DNA of 64,000 nucleotides from Rosa chinensis (Eukaryota > Streptophyta > Magnoliopsida > Rosales > Rosaceae): NCBI RefSeq assembly GCF_002994745.2, contig NC_037092.1, positions 78,829,824 through 78,893,823 on the forward strand, written 5' to 3'. Position 1 is the first letter of the stretch. Every line of letters starts with the position of its first letter. Positions 1 through 13,339 of this stretch are shown here, piece after piece. Position numbers and translations under genes: made by a program. The notes below the pieces were generated by a model. It ran no database searches, was not told where the DNA came from, and saw only the letters and a program-made list of their open reading frames with translations.

Positions 1-1140
1 TTGTATTATTTGCCCTTTAATCTTAGCCATTAATTTTGTTGATTAGAATTTTGGGTCACCAGCGCGGTTCCCACGAATAAGAAGTCCATGGACATTTAGT
101 TTAGCCCAGCCCTTGGCCCTTTTAGTCCCCTAAATCAGTTTTTTGTTATAGCATAGTCTTAGGTTGGAGATGGAAAATGGTGTTTTTTGGGCTATATCAA
201 CCCCTTAGCCCAGGATTAGAGATGGCCTAAAGGTTTGAGTCACACTTTTTCTATTGTTCTTGGGACATATAATTTAGGGTTCTTGACTCAAAGCACCAAA
301 ATCAACGAAAAATGTCTCACTTACCCAAGCAACAAATTTTTATTCTCACTAACCCAAAATGAAGCAAAATGACAATTCTAACCTTAATCTAATTAATAAA
401 TTACACTTGATGCCACTCTCCTATCTCCTCTCTCCTCTCTCTCCCCGATCTCTCTCTCTCCCCCCTTCAAAATCCGATTCCGGTCTCTCCCCTCCAAATT
501 CCGATTCCACCTCCTCCAACAATGCCTTTTCTCTAATTCGAATCAGATCTGGTGAGTCGAGGAATGCCTCTGGAATTTTGATCCTCCGATCTCCAATGAG
601 TCGAGGAGCTGCATTAGACTGCTTCAAAGCCTTCCCCGCCGACGGCGACCGCGATGTTGACACAGTTGACTCCACAACCGCACAGCTCTTCTGTTAGTCG
701 CAGGTTTGGGATCCGAGCCTTGCATCCAAGTTCTGGGGGAGGCCGGAGCCAACCTCGATCACAAGGATGAGCCTCTTTCGCCTCAATTCCATGGCAGCCC
801 ACCGCAGAACAATAATCTCCGGCGAGATTTGAGTCTGATTTCAGGAATTTTGGAAGTGGGGATCCCCGGTTCATGTCCGGCCAGCTAAACTATGGGCTAG
901 TGGTGTGGTTTAGATATTCCCCGAACCAGTCTCCTCCTTGAACATCGAGAAGTTGTGCTCGACTTCGAGAATATGTTCGAAAGAAGAAGAAGGAGAAAGA
1001 GAAGCTGCATCCGCCCAAATCATTTTTTTTTACAGGTGAGAGACATCGGTGGCGAGCTCCAGTGGTTTTTGTCCTGCTCTTAACTTGGGTGCCCAGAGTA
1101 TTTTCTGGCAAATCAGTTTTTTATTTATTTTTATTTTATT
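1..1140. other. Intergenic sequence, no gene recognised
   Basis: I see no supported gene here. A CT-rich low-complexity stretch (about 412-500) opens short reading frames on both strands, but they resemble no family I know. The stretch around 960-1020 encodes a Lys/Glu-rich peptide in one frame that could be an old exon, but it has no recognisable match. Confidence 0.5.
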
Positions 1141-1182
1141 TTTTTAAGTAATGGGACAGAATGAATGAAAAAAATATTGAAT

Positions 1183-1515
1183 GTCTATTGGGGGCCAATA
1201 GACGTTTTAAATTGATGTAATCTCTTTTTTTTTTCTTTAATTAAAGTTTTATATGTGTAATTTTAAGAATATTAGTTCCCATTTCGGTAATTGAAAAGTC
1301 TATTGGGGCCAATAGACATTTTAAATTGATGTAATCTCTCATTTTTTTTATTTAATCAAAGTTTTATTTGTGTAATTTTAAGAAGATTAGTTCTCATTTC
1401 GGCAATCGAAAAGTCTATTGGGGGGCAATAGACGTCTATTAGGGGGTAATAGATTATTGGGGCAATAGAGGTCTATTGCCCCTCTATTAGGGGGCAATAG
1501 ATGTCTATTGGGGTA
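1183..1515. repeat. Tandem repeat, period about 115 bp
   Basis: The phrase GTCTATTGGGG...CAATAGAC recurs at about 1183, 1299 and 1413, each time followed by the same T-rich 115-bp body in the first two copies. After 1413 only the short CTATTGGGGGCAATAG core is reiterated several times, up to about 1515. The core is itself partly palindromic (CTATTG...CAATAG). Confidence 0.75.
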
Positions 1516-1639
1516 AAAAAAAAAAACCTTTCTGGTGACATTTTCAGCAAATTCCGGTGGGCGGCATGTTACCAGATTCCGACGGCCGGTCATCGAAATC
1601 AGGCGACCGGTGATAGGAATCTGGCGAAAGTTGGCCGGA

Positions 1640-2084
1640 TTCTGCTGCCGTTGATTAGAGTGTTGAAGGTAATAACATTTGGTTGAAGACCCAATTTGAA
1701 GAATGTTCCCAAGACAGATAAGCCAAACCCCATTTTGATTCAAATGGCAATAGCAGTTGATGATAATAGACAGAGTGTATTGATCATAACAATTCCAGAG
1801 AGAAGCATCTGTCTATTCGAAGTGATGACGGCAGAATAATGTTTCAATTTGACAAGTTGACCCAATATCTGAGTGAAACGAACAACAGAAGGCAGGGGAC
1901 GCCTATGAAGCATTTCACGGAACAACTTCAAGGCATCCTCCTCAACTTTGGGCTTCGAGGGTGGTTTTCTCTCTACATGGGTTTGGGTTTGTCTCGAATG
2001 AAACAAAGCCATGACATTGTTGACGGAGAGAGAAGAAAGCATACCTCTTGAGTTGCTGCCGCGCATCATCTTCAGATTCAACAA
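1640..2084 (-). pseudogene. PPR protein pseudogene, N-terminal fragment
   Basis: On the minus strand this reads like the start of a P-class, restorer-of-fertility-like pentatricopeptide repeat protein. Such proteins are normally organellar RNA-binding factors of several hundred residues. The first open part carries the block ALKLFREMLHRRPLPSVVRF followed by GQLVKLKHY, typical of the first PPR motif. After residue ~95 the frame breaks: YTLSIIINCYCHLNQ continues in another frame, and a further shift is needed before the recognisable PNVITFNTLINGS segment near 1640-1690. There are thus at least two frameshifts and a 3' truncation, and no second repeat series follows. The start is the ATG near 2078-2084. 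The fragment is very probably non-functional. Confidence 0.75.
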
Positions 2085-3266
2085 TTGCTTTCAGTTTCTG
2101 CTCTCAGCTTTGTTTTTGGTAGGATTTCTCGGAACTCAGATCGACTTTCCTTCTTATGTTTTGGTTACATACCAATTTTGCTCTTCTGAAAAAAAAAAAA
2201 ATTACTAATGTTGCTCGCATGAATTATAATTTGCAATTTTTTTTTTCTGAAACTCTGTTTAGTTTTTTTGCTTTTTTTTTTTTTTTTATTAATGAAGAAA
2301 TGCAATAAACTCGGACGGTCTGTTCACAAATGAGGACTGAGTCTCATTTGAGATGATTGTTTGAATCTCAAGTTAATGGATGTTGATTGTTGATGCAATG
2401 TCAAGTTCTGGATCACACTTTTTCTATTGCTCCAGGGACATATTGCATTGTTATTATTTGAGGTGGAAATGCAATGCCAAAGTCGGATGCTTTTAACTAG
2501 TCTAATGCTTAAATTTTGATGCTTTATCATTTAACTGAAATAGCTTGATTATGTGCATTGAAAACCATTTTCAAGTAATGGTGCAATTCATCGAGTGGTT
2601 TACATGGACACGAGGACTTAGAAAGTGAAGAAGCTAAGAATGAAGGTCATTGTGCTGAAATGGTGCACAATTGTGGCTTGAGATTATCTCAATAAAGAAA
2701 ATATATACTTGAAAATGATATCAGTAACTTGATATTTAAGCTATTTAACATATAAGACTAACTACTTTTTTGAATTTTGAGGATTGGAAATTCATTGCCT
2801 TTTGCTTTATCGAGTTCAATTGAGAGTCTGAAAGCATAATTCTAATGTTTTGCTTGATTCATCCGATGAATTTATACGCATGCATAGAAACAGGATATAT
2901 GGTCTTAGTACGTAGAAACAAGCATGGTCACTGACTCACTGCCACTGCATGCTATAAAGTGGCTCCACCACTGGCCATTAGTATGATGTGAATCACCAAA
3001 TCCAATCCATACCATATCACATCAAGGAGATTAACCTGCAGTACCAAGACCAAAAGGAAAGGGCAAAAAACAAAAACCAGCAATATAATTTCACTAAAAA
3101 ATTGAGTGAATCAATATAATTTCTTATATGAATGTATCTACAATGATGTTGATTTTCACTTTCATGGTCCAGGTGGCTTATAATAAACACAAATAAAACC
3201 TGGTAAACAATAAGGCCTCAAAATGCTAGGTTTCCATCAAAAATTCAGAAACCTGTCTATAACGTT
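2085..3266. other. Intergenic sequence and 3' flank of the nardilysin-like gene
   Basis: AT-rich sequence with poly-T tracts near 2190-2290. No protein-coding or RNA gene is recognised. The part from about 3000 to 3266 lies just downstream of the stop codon of the minus-strand protease gene and probably includes its 3' UTR. No single polyadenylation signal can be assigned with confidence. Confidence 0.5.
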
Positions 3267-6200
3267 TCAACAAATGCTTGGATAGAACTCAGATGACATC
3301 TTAAAGGATGCAAGGTCTTCAATGACTAGTACAGACTCCGGCCGTGCTTCAGCCTCTTTCAAGTCTGTGTTGCATCCCCAAACACGAATTGCAAGTCTCC
3401 GACACTTGGGAGATGATTGTTGCAAATATGTTTTGTACCAGTTGATGACATCCTCCTTCTGAATGCTCCTGAGTCGTTCTGCCTCCTGTTTTGTATAGTC
3501 AAACATATACCTGCAGATCAACATTTATTTGAGTAAGTGTCAGAGCACAAGCATTAGAAAGGTCTAGGCAAAGCATTCCGGCAGGCAGAGAGGATATATA
3601 CACTACATTTTATCAGTAATCTGTAACCAATATCGATTGGTTTCATAATGGAGGGATGGATCTTTCTCCAACAGCTTTGCAATTAGCCCAGCTCTGTAAT
3701 CCTCAAAAGAGTCACCGTCCAGTCCTTGCTGCAAATGCGAACACATTTTAGTTATAAGAAATTCCATGTCCAACAACCATGATATATCATTTTGCAGATG
3801 CTCAATAAGAAAACCACGCGAGTTACACCAAGTATGTGAGCATAACAGAATAAAATCAGATCCAAGAGATTTTTCCATGAACTAGAAATGCCTTGTACAT
3901 TTCATTATGGCACCTCAAGTTGCAAGATCCTATAGGCATGTCATCTTGGTTTTAAAAAGTGTAAACATAGTATACTACAGTTAAAGTTCATACTTATGAA
4001 ATGTTTATAAAAAAGATTGGGTAAAAATCACCATCATCATATGATTATGATTATCATCATCTTTTGGCTATTAAGGGAGGGGGAGGGGAGGGGGGTGAAA
4101 GCCCTTAAACTAGCAGTTTCAAAGGAACCTTGAATGCTTACCAACAACTCCTCCAGACTATTTATAAAGTTCTCAACTCTCCCTTGCAAGTAGATTGGGT
4201 TGTACTCAGCTGACTGAACGCAAAAATAAAATCCAAATATATTGCAAGTAACCCGTGGGCCACAATGAACAGTATAACCAAGCTGCTCCTTCGTCCTATT
4301 TCCAGAAGTATAAAGGCAATCGTAAGACTGTACATCAAATTATAAATTCATCCAACTACAATATCACATACAAATTCCTTAGCTAATAAGAGTAAATGTA
4401 ATACTCTCAGACTCAAAAAATTACCTTAGCTGATTGAAAAGTGGTTCCTCCACAATTTCATTGAAAAGATCTATCAGGGCTCTCAATCTGGGGGACTCGA
4501 TCCTCAATTCCCGCTCAATTTGAAAATACAGCTGCAATGTGAAATCAAGACCAAGGGCCACACATAAGCCAAAGGCACATTTATATAGAAAACCAAAAAA
4601 TAAATAATTAATACTTTTGATTACCTCAATCACCGAATTTTTTTCAGACTTATTCTTCACACTGACATCTCTAATGAGGTTAGCAGAAGGAGGAAGACAA
4701 ATACACTGTTCACTGCGCCTCAGTTCAATTGGAAGTGGTTGTACACAAAAATTTGTTTTAAATATATCTGAAAGGCTGATTGCTTCTTTTTCTGACAAAT
4801 TTCCATGACAGAGGCCTTCAATGTATACCTGTGCATATAGAGGAGATAAGTTGAAATAATTCTATCCTTTTTCACGACACAACAATATATAATCACTAGA
4901 CATCACATCTGACAGCCAATCTCCAATTCCTCAAGTATTTCTTACTACTCTCTACTTGATGGTTACACATGAAACTGGAAGAAAATGACATCAACAATCC
5001 TGGACTGTTTGTGTGTACTATACCTGGGACCAAAGTTGGGGAATAAATGACTTCATATCAGAAATAGACAGTCCACTTAAAACATGCAACTTCTCATCAA
5101 CATCATAGAATCTCTGGAACAGAACTTGCACTCTCAAGTATGTAGAGTGACTTAGAGGCTTCATATTGGTGTTCTTTAACTTTCGCTCCATATCTTCTTT
5201 GATAACCTGTTAAGTGTAACTTTGTCATAAACAAGCCCGAATCCAGCAAGGTATTCTTATCGATATGAAACTTAAACCAGACACAGAGTGGATAGCAGGG
5301 ATGAATGGCTAAGCATACCATAAAACGATCAGAAGTTGGCATGAAACTTTTGGTTGTTTTCATAATCTTTGACAACAGAGCTGGAAGCTTGTCATTGAAA
5401 CCGTAGACCTTTAGCTCCAGCTTGTCAGTCGATACAGATACCGAAGTTTCCAGCTTGGCAACACTAGCCTACATGCAGAGAATAAGTCAATGAGGACAAC
5501 CTGACCAATATTGTTCAACTAAATTGAGTATACACTTAATAGACATCAGTAAACGTTTCTTTAGTTCTCAAAATTAGCTACGCAAGGCTGGGGAAGACTA
5601 TCATTATAAATTAAATTGAAGATCAAAATAAGTGAGTTTCCAAGAATGGAGAGAGAAAACATTTGTAATTTATAACTTATATGATAAAAGGTAACAACAG
5701 GTACTTTATTTGGAAGTTACATAAAACGATTTTCTAGTTTTCAAGTCTGTACTATAAGTTACTATAGAATTCAAGTCCCTCTAGTGCACAAACATGGATG
5801 CAGACTACAGGGAGATCAACAAAAAAAAATGATCGAAATGCAAGAGTCTTCCCCAAAACAAAGCATTAAGCACCAGCCATTACTAAACCACAAAGTCCAC
5901 TAGTCCATGTGAGATGAGACAATAACCTGATAAACAATCTCATTCAGCTCATCTTTGAGGAGGGATACATATAGTTCAGTCAAGACACAACTCTTCACAT
6001 TATCATATCCACCCTTGGGATTGATGCGGAAATAAGTATTTGCCCGCGGAAGTTTAAAAGTATTATCAAGTTTGTACCAGAACTTCACCAATGGCTCATC
6101 CAGTATACATCTCGGAAAAGCTGTATCTGTAGTATCAAGATCATCAGAACGAATGGAAAAATCAGTAGGAATGAACTCATTCTTTTCTGGGAGATGCAAT

Positions 6201-9200
6201 GAAACATCAATTTCTGGAGGCTCCTTCCACAAATCTATCAAAGATGGAGATAGATCTTCCTCAGTATAATGTGACCCAAACCAAGGTTCGCACTGGAAAT
6301 CTGAAACAGTTAAAACAAATACACGGAAATGTCAATGCTTAAAATTTGTTTCACTTAGTATAACCCGGAAAACAAATGCTTATAGCATGATTTAACATAT
6401 AAAGAGACACACAGAGAAATTATGGTCCATTCTGAGTCACAAATAATAAAATTACAAGGGATAACACAAAAAGACCATCTATGAGACACTTCCCATAATG
6501 ATGCAATGAAAAAACACAATCTGAGAACACCAAAAAAATAAGATAGAACAAGATATAGTTCTATAAGAAGCATCCTCCTTTTTGGCATGAGACAATGAAA
6601 TATTACCTTCTGACTTAAATGAGGGCTTTGATACAACATCAATCCTCATGTTTTCTGGTCTAAGGAAATCAAGAACATATTTGATCGATTCCTCATCCCA
6701 AATCTTGTATGCGTAGGACCCATAAATAACATGTTCTGCTGCATAAATTAGTAAATTTCCTGCAACATATAGAAGTCTTGACATTAGTTAACAGGACATG
6801 AACTTAATATTCTAAAATATATATTTTATGATGGGGATCTGGTGATACTGTCTGTTAAAATATGTCTAAGAAAAGATGTGTAATTTCAATAACAAAAGAA
6901 ACCTGCAAGTTCTGAGGCATAATCATCCTGAGGCTGCTCCTCTGCAAATCTAAATTCCATGTTCCCAGTATCCTGCAGTTCCTTAAATATCCATTCTTGT
7001 GGGGACACTTGATGCAATAACTTTATGTATTGGTAGACCAAGCCAATTATATCAAAAATCTGCATGAGAAGTATCGTAGATGGAAAATGATAAGTAACAA
7101 AGATGGAGCAAATTTTGCTTCACTGGATATGTTCAGACAGTAAATTAACTGATGTTTTACCAGTACCATGCATATCGAGAGAACATTAAGGCATGCATTC
7201 ATAAAACCAATAATTTCTCAAAAATTTATGTAGGATTGCAATATCATAGACTAATGTTTACTCCCATGACAATAGACAGGCTCAGAAATGGAATAGTTAT
7301 TCTTCTACCCACCAAAAAAGGAGTTATTGTTCTAACAAAAGATTCTTGAAGATAAAATAGAGATGCTACCTTATCCAATCCAGAGTCAGTGAGATGAATG
7401 TCCATGCGAAAGACATAAGACACAGAAGAATGATGCATCCCGTCATCCCCAACACCAGCAGCCAGAGATGTTGCCCACCCCTTAACTTTGAAATAGGAAT
7501 GCAAACTTCCCCTGCCCTCTGGGAAACACAAAACATAGTGCTCAGCGTTAAAAGTCAGATAATCACTGTATAGCTGGACAACAAACAATCACAAGCACGC
7601 AAGAGCTACAAAATCTAATGCAGGACAGATGCCAGTCAAAAGAAATATACTACACAAAAGGTCAGAACAGGAGCATTCAAGCTCCTTTCCCTGGATCTAA
7701 GCTAACTTAAAATTTTCAGAGACGTCTACTTCAAGGAGTTACAAGACTCATAACTACTGCCTTTTCCTTAAAAAGGAAAATCAAAATCTCAACTTCACAC
7801 TCTTTTATCCAATAAAAACAACGTGCGCCCTGCATTGGAACAATGAATAAAACTAACTAATAATGGTCATCTTACCATGCCCAAGGATATGAGATAAATA
7901 ATCTTCTGATTTCTTCAAATAGTCTTGACGAAGGCATGGCAATGTCCATGTTAAGTGGAGTATATGAACATCTTTAACAGCCTCTAGCCTGTAAACTTTT
8001 CCAGCTTTCCAAATAGGACCTTCCGCCTTGAATTCCAGATTTACTTGGGGACCTTTTTTGACGTTACCAAACAATTCCAAAACCCAATTCTCAAGTACAT
8101 CAAGAGATTCTGCATCAAGTACAACATCACAATGAATATATATTTTGACATGTCCGGAGCATTAAAAAGCAGGAATTATATGTCAATGTAATAACAATGG
8201 CTCAATAGCAGCATACAAAATTCCATCTACATTATAATAACAACTGCCAAAACACTATGATTTCTGACGGCCCAAGGCCTCATCGAAAAGTGCTAGTGAA
8301 ATTATTTTCAGATTCAAAAGCCAAAATATACCCTAGATCTCTCCAGCACGTTGCCTATTTGGAATTCCCACTGTGATTTCTAATGGCCCAAAGGCCTCAT
8401 CCAAAAGTGCTAGTGAAATTATTTTCGGCTTCATAGGCCATAAAGTACCATAGTTTCTCCAGTGCATTGCCTATTTGGAATTCCGGGTATCAGAATACTC
8501 ACTATGAACACCATTACTGACAAACCCATAATGTTTAATTGTGTTCTCCAACATCAACCTCTGGTCACAAGTTCCCAGAATCAAATATGATAATCAACAG
8601 AATCCCTGGTCGCTAAGTATATCCATCTAATAAATGTAATCTAATTGAAATTTACTAAGCAAATTTAAATTCCCTGCTACTGGCATATCTTTTATTCAAC
8701 TTTCAAAAGACAATGGTAAAAACAAAGAAAACAACAAGACAAAGAGATGAAAACTTTCACCTCCTCCTATGACAACTAGCTTCATCAATCCACCATGGTA
8801 ATAATCTCTGTACAATTTCAATATTTGTTCCCGCAAGTTGATCCCTTTTTCCATGGCATTGCTCAAGCTTTTTTTATTCCCTTCATGCATACACAACTAC
8901 AATTAGTTGCACTATTACATAATAAAGATCTCACTTGAGCAAAAAGAAAAGGAAAGATAAAAGTAAAACCCCAAGATTTAAGTTTTACCCCATGCGAATC
9001 TATTAAATGGGTGACCAGGTGAGGCTGTATGGCATTGAAGTTGTTCAAGGCGGCAAGCATCGTTCTGCAGAACCTGGTTAAACTCTGCATTCCATTTTTT
9101 TTCAACATAGAATACCATTCAGCAATAAGAAACTTGTATGCTGCACTATTGTTTAGCAAAACTGGGACATTTCTTGAAGAAAGACTATAAAAACTCAGAC

Positions 9201-11569
9201 AAGAGTGGCATGCACCTGAATCTACAGCCTGTACCTCCCGCTCCATGGCTTCAATTTTTACAAGGGGTGAAACAAAGAACTGAGAAAATCTGATAAATCA
9301 AGGAGCCCCAGTAAACAGAAGTCAAGTTACTGAAATAGAAATGTAAATGGAGAAAAATGAAAAGTTATGACAGAGGGTAATATATTGCTACAGTAACATA
9401 TGCAAAAATATTCTACTAAATGAGTTTTAGACTATTACATATTTGATTAGAATTCACTGAAATGATATAACACATGAGATGCTGAGGGACCACAAAGAAC
9501 AGAATTGGTTCTTAGATTTGCAACCTAAATCTCATGTTCATCCCAAAATTTTCTGATAAGGTAGTCTAACAAGTAATATCCTTAATATATGGAGCATATA
9601 AATATAAAAATAAAAGAAGTACAAGAAAAGTTGCATAAACTTTTACACCACAGATCCTGTTGTCAATTCACATTTGTTTTGGAACGTAAGTATGACTAGC
9701 AGACATATATCCATTCAATTTTCATATGAATGAGTGAGACAAAGCTTCAGTTTACCAATCACAAATATCTTCAATACCAAGGCAATGACTTACTCAAATT
9801 GAGCACTTGAAGAGCTCAGTATTTACCTTGTCAAGGCACCCTTGAGAAACTCTCGTTTCACTTCAAAATGGTAGCAAGTATGCTCTACCTCCGTGTATGC
9901 ATTTGAACACCCTCCATGCTTGGACAAGTAACTGTCATACTAGCAAAGAAACGAGTCAGAACAAGTGATAACCATAACATAGCACTATAGCAGTGTAGCA
10001 CATAATTTTTCATATTAACTTGCATGCAAGCTTTGAAAGTTTTATCAAGTAAACACTATTTATTCAAAAATTATTTACCATTAACCAAGATACAAACTGT
10101 TAGTATCCAATCCAGTAAGGTATAAGTCAAACAGCTAAGATGATTCTTAAGTCACAGTACCATACCCTGTGCCACCCTAAACATCATTAAATCTTTTCAG
10201 GGCATAACAAACTGAACGAAAAAGCAGTTATTTCCTAATCAAGTGAGAATAACAAAAAAACCCATCTTTTAATCTCCTAAACACTAATAGTTAGTTAAAG
10301 AAATCACAACATTTACTTGGTTGTTAAATGCAGCTTGACATATAGGCGAGCAGGTTTGCAGCAAAAAGAACAAGCAAGTCATCCCCAACTTGTATGGTTA
10401 GAAAGGCAAATTGATGATGTAGGTAAATGACAAGTAGATATAATTCTTGATTTTCCATGTAGTAATCTCTATTAGAAAGAAAAATGATGTTGCTGAATCA
10501 CTGCCATGAGCTCTCAGTAAATCTCAATTTATGATAAAGAAGACAAAGGAGCACGTGCACTCCCAAAGATTTGCAAATCAAAACCAAGTTAACTGGCAAG
10601 AAGAAAATACTTGATCGCCAAACATACCTCATTTTCATCTGGAAATTCTGTACTCCCCATAAAGAGCATGTGTTCTGCACGCAAAACATACAATGTATAA
10701 GTTAAGTCGACACATCAAAAATCTAACCACGCTTTGGTTAAGCATATGTGCCACATGTAACACGGACCTAGAAAGTGTGCAAGCCCCGGTGCCTCAGGAG
10801 GATCAGAGAAGCTGCCTATTCCTACACACATTGCCGCTGCTGCCTGCAAAGACAAGCAATCAAGTTCACTTATCCAATCAAACAAAATACTAGTAACTAG
10901 ACTTGGTAATCACCATTCCACCGTATCATTCTCATTAATTATACTTGAACATAAGACAACCAAACACAGAGCAAAAGCTCCATCCAAATTAGCTCAAGAA
11001 ACTAAAACATTTGTGTGAAAAAGAATGATGGTGCCATGTATAAGTACTACTAACCAAGCAGTGATATTTAAGTTTATGTAATTGGGTTTCGGTCCCAAAG
11101 CCATAAAGTTCCAATCTTTTCCAACCTCTAAGCATTTTCATCAACCTAACACTGAAATTATCAAATTCCAACAACTGGGTTTTCTATAATAAACTCCAAT
11201 ACAAATTGGGCATTACAAATTTTGAACACAAATGACAATACCAACCTTCTTAGTCTGAGAATCCCCTCCCTTTTTCTTCTTCAGTCCATCTTCATCTTCT
11301 CCCTCATCATCTTCATCCATCTCTTCATCCTCTCCTTCACTATCTTCGTCTTCTTCATCGTCATCTTCCTCATCCTCATCCTCCTCCATTCCTTCTTCTT
11401 CTTCCATCTCAGCTTCCTCAGAGCCCATGGGGAGTTGGGAATCTCCAATCTCAGGATCGTGAACTAGCAATGCAGTGAGGCCATTCTCGAGCTTGATCAA
11501 TCGGTACAGTCGCCTATCGTTCGGAGACTTCAAAACGACGTCGTCCGATGAGAAAGTCCGGCGAGCCAT
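3267..11569 (-). CDS. Nardilysin-like M16 zinc metalloprotease (19 exons)
   Basis: Insulinase-family (M16A) peptidase resembling Arabidopsis At1g06900. It should cleave peptides, perhaps before basic residues as animal nardilysin does. Exons on the minus strand: 11569-11246, 10843-10768, 10674-10628, 9939-9827, 9289-9216, 9084-8989, 8880-8761, 8109-7876, 7518-7370, 7059-6903, 6759-6607, 6300-5927, 5468-5319, 5206-5024, 4828-4625, 4531-4425, 4295-4142, 3728-3607, 3510-3267. All phases join to 1026 codons, the usual length. Exon 1 encodes a start MARRTF, the conserved SPNDRRLYR and a long Asp/Glu tract typical of nardilysins. The inverted zinc motif HFLEH (residues 131-135) is split across exons 2 and 3. 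The third ligand is Glu212 in AVDSEFNQ. RTKEQLGY lies near residue 855. The C terminus is complete. No signal peptide is obvious. One oddity: Met replaces the family Arg at the exon 18/19 junction. I see no frame break, so it is probably functional. Confidence 0.93.
8257..8493. repeat. Direct tandem duplication inside an intron of the protease gene
   Basis: Two copies of a ~119-bp sequence sit side by side in the intron between exons 7 and 8. Both contain GGCCTCATC, AAAAGTGCTAGTGAAATTAT and the closing GCCTATTTGGAATTCC. They have diverged by scattered substitutions. The splice sites are outside the repeat. Confidence 0.8.
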
Positions 11570-11760
11570 GAAGATTGAAGAGGGTTGTTTCAGTCTCGCG
11601 CCGCTAGGAGGGGCCTCTTCCAAAGTTTCAAACAGCTTTAAGCCGTTTACTACGAAATAGGGGCCAATAAGGGTTGACAGAATTGACGAGGGGCTTAAGA
11701 ATTACGCTCCTTATGTAATTGGGTTCACAACTAACCTAAGTGTGGACATATGTAGGGCAA
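11570..11760 (-). promoter_or_regulatory. 5' flank of the protease gene, conserved in both units
   Basis: The ~190 bp upstream of the start codon are nearly the same as 34906-35100 upstream of the second copy. Both share the CTCGCGCCGCT block and GTTTCAAACAGCTTTAAGCC. This probably covers the 5' UTR and core promoter. No clear TATA box is visible, which is common for housekeeping plant genes. The similarity shows that the duplication included the promoter. Confidence 0.5.
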
Positions 11761-11890
11761 CCAGCCGGGTTTATGGGTTCCGGGTTTATGGGTTTTATAC
11801 GTGCCCTGACCCATGGACTAGGTACAGATGACCGTGGGTCTTGCCCTTTACTAGATATAGCAATAGTGTGGGGGCTTCGGGACTCTATGA

Positions 11891-12037
11891 GAGCAAGTTC
11901 ACCCTTTGGGTCACCGGGTTACCTACTATTCACTGCTTTTTAGTGTATATTTTCATTCTCTAGGTCACGAGGGTGAAATTAATACTAAAAAACAGTGAAT
12001 AGTGAGTGATCTGGTGACCCAACGGGTGAACTTGCTC
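11891..12037. mobile_element. Tourist/Harbinger-like MITE (147 bp)
   Basis: A fold-back element. The left end GAGCAAGTTCACCC pairs with the right end GGGTGAACTTGCTC, and the inverted similarity continues inward for about 60 bp. It is flanked by TGA on both sides (11888-11890 and 12038-12040), fitting the 3-bp TNA target site of PIF/Harbinger elements. It has no coding capacity. The corresponding part of the second unit (near 35110) lacks it. Confidence 0.8.
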
Positions 12038-12722
12038 TGAGGTTGTCTTTTCACTCCCACACTCACGCAAGCCGGTCAGTCTCCTAATTGGAAGTTAGGT
12101 TGATCACTAGGGACCTCTGTAGAATGTAGAGTGTCAATAGGGCCTCAGCTCAAGGGGTTGCCTTTCCCTTTGACCGAACTTTCTTTGTTGGAGAAAAAAA
12201 AATTACGGGAGTAGGGATAAGAACGGAGTCTCCTTACTGGGCTTGGTCTATCTTCTAGTTTGGTCCGGCTAGGCACAATATTGATAAAAAAAAGGGCACA
12301 CAATTTTAGCAATGAAGGTTTTGTAGGTAACATCTTTCCATTTTCTTTTTTCCGAAGAAATTCCATTGACACTCATAAGAAAACAAGACACACTTTTAGC
12401 AACGAAGATTTCGTTTGTATAATTTTTCAATTTCTTTTACCGATGAAATTTCATCTGTTCTCATAAAAAAAACAAAAGATTGACACTTTTAGCAACAAAG
12501 TTTTGTCGGTACAAACTTCTATATTGTTGCCCCGTGCCGATGCAGCACAGTTCTCAAGCGCTAGTCCAAGCGTCCTCTTAAGGTGTATTGAAGGCAGCAT
12601 AGGCTGTTGCAAGACCTACTTTGGTCTTAAAGGCGAAGTTACCTCATGTGGTGCCTACATCAATTGTTGTGTTGGCTTTTGGAGGATATTCTCTGGCTAC
12701 TCAAACAAAAGAAGAAGGTAGT
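12038..12722. other. Duplicated spacer, no gene
   Basis: No gene is recognised. The part from about 12200 to 12520 contains three spaced phrases of the type TTTAGCAA(A/C)GAAG and matches 35130-35260 plus 36125-36345 in the second unit, where a transposon splits it. Confidence 0.6.
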
Positions 12723-13206
12723 TGTGGGGGCGGTCAAAAAATTTAACTTACAATCATGACGATTAAACCCCGTGAATATACAAGTAAATATGACCAGGAA
12801 ACGGTGATAATTACAATTGTAAATGTTGCAATGATGACGGCTATAAAGCGCAGCAATGATGACAGCTATTAAGCGCAGCAATGATGACGATCATAAAGCT
12901 AGGAAATAAGTACAGATATAAAGGCGGTAATAAATCACGACTTATGACCCAAGTCGCCTCACACCTATAAGTAGGGGGCAAGACGACCATGTATGATATC
13001 TGATTCCGACTCATTTGACTTGACTCAACTAAGAAAGTTACTAACTTAGGCATCGGAGAGTTTTCTGCAGGTATCCCCCTCCTCTTCGAGCCGACGGTCA
13101 AACTTCAAGTCAACGCTCGAAGGAAGCTTCATTCCTGGTCAACTCCCGCTCCAGTCCACATTCATTGGTGAGTCAAAATCCTCTACAAAATTTCTCGTCA
13201 CTAACA
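12723..13206. mobile_element. Solo LTR (484 bp) of a probable Ty3-gypsy element
   Basis: Starts TGTGGGGGCGG and ends CTAACA, flanked by the 5-bp target duplication GTAGT on both sides (12718-12722 and 13207-13211). It contains a promoter-like CCTATAAGTAGGG near 12965 and the phrase ACTTAGGCATCGGAG, a string also present at 52726-52740. No internal domain follows, so it is a solo LTR left by recombination. Confidence 0.75.
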
Positions 13207-13339
13207 GTAGTGATAAGGGAGCTGGAGACTAGAGAGCCTTCTGGTGATACCCTTTGTGGGAAACAGCGACCTAGGGAGTCGCTATTGGAGTCTTCTCCAA
13301 ATAAGCCTTTGTTGAGCTTCTGTGGGAAAGTCTAATTTA

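Noticed and set aside
614..874. Minus-strand 86-codon ORF
   Set aside because: No family resemblance, no splice support, and it overlaps an equally open frame on the other strand.
11222..11467. Plus-strand open frame rich in Phe, Ile and Leu
   Set aside because: It is the antisense of the GAG/GAT-rich acidic tract in exon 1 of the protease; the same artefact occurs at 34555-34803.
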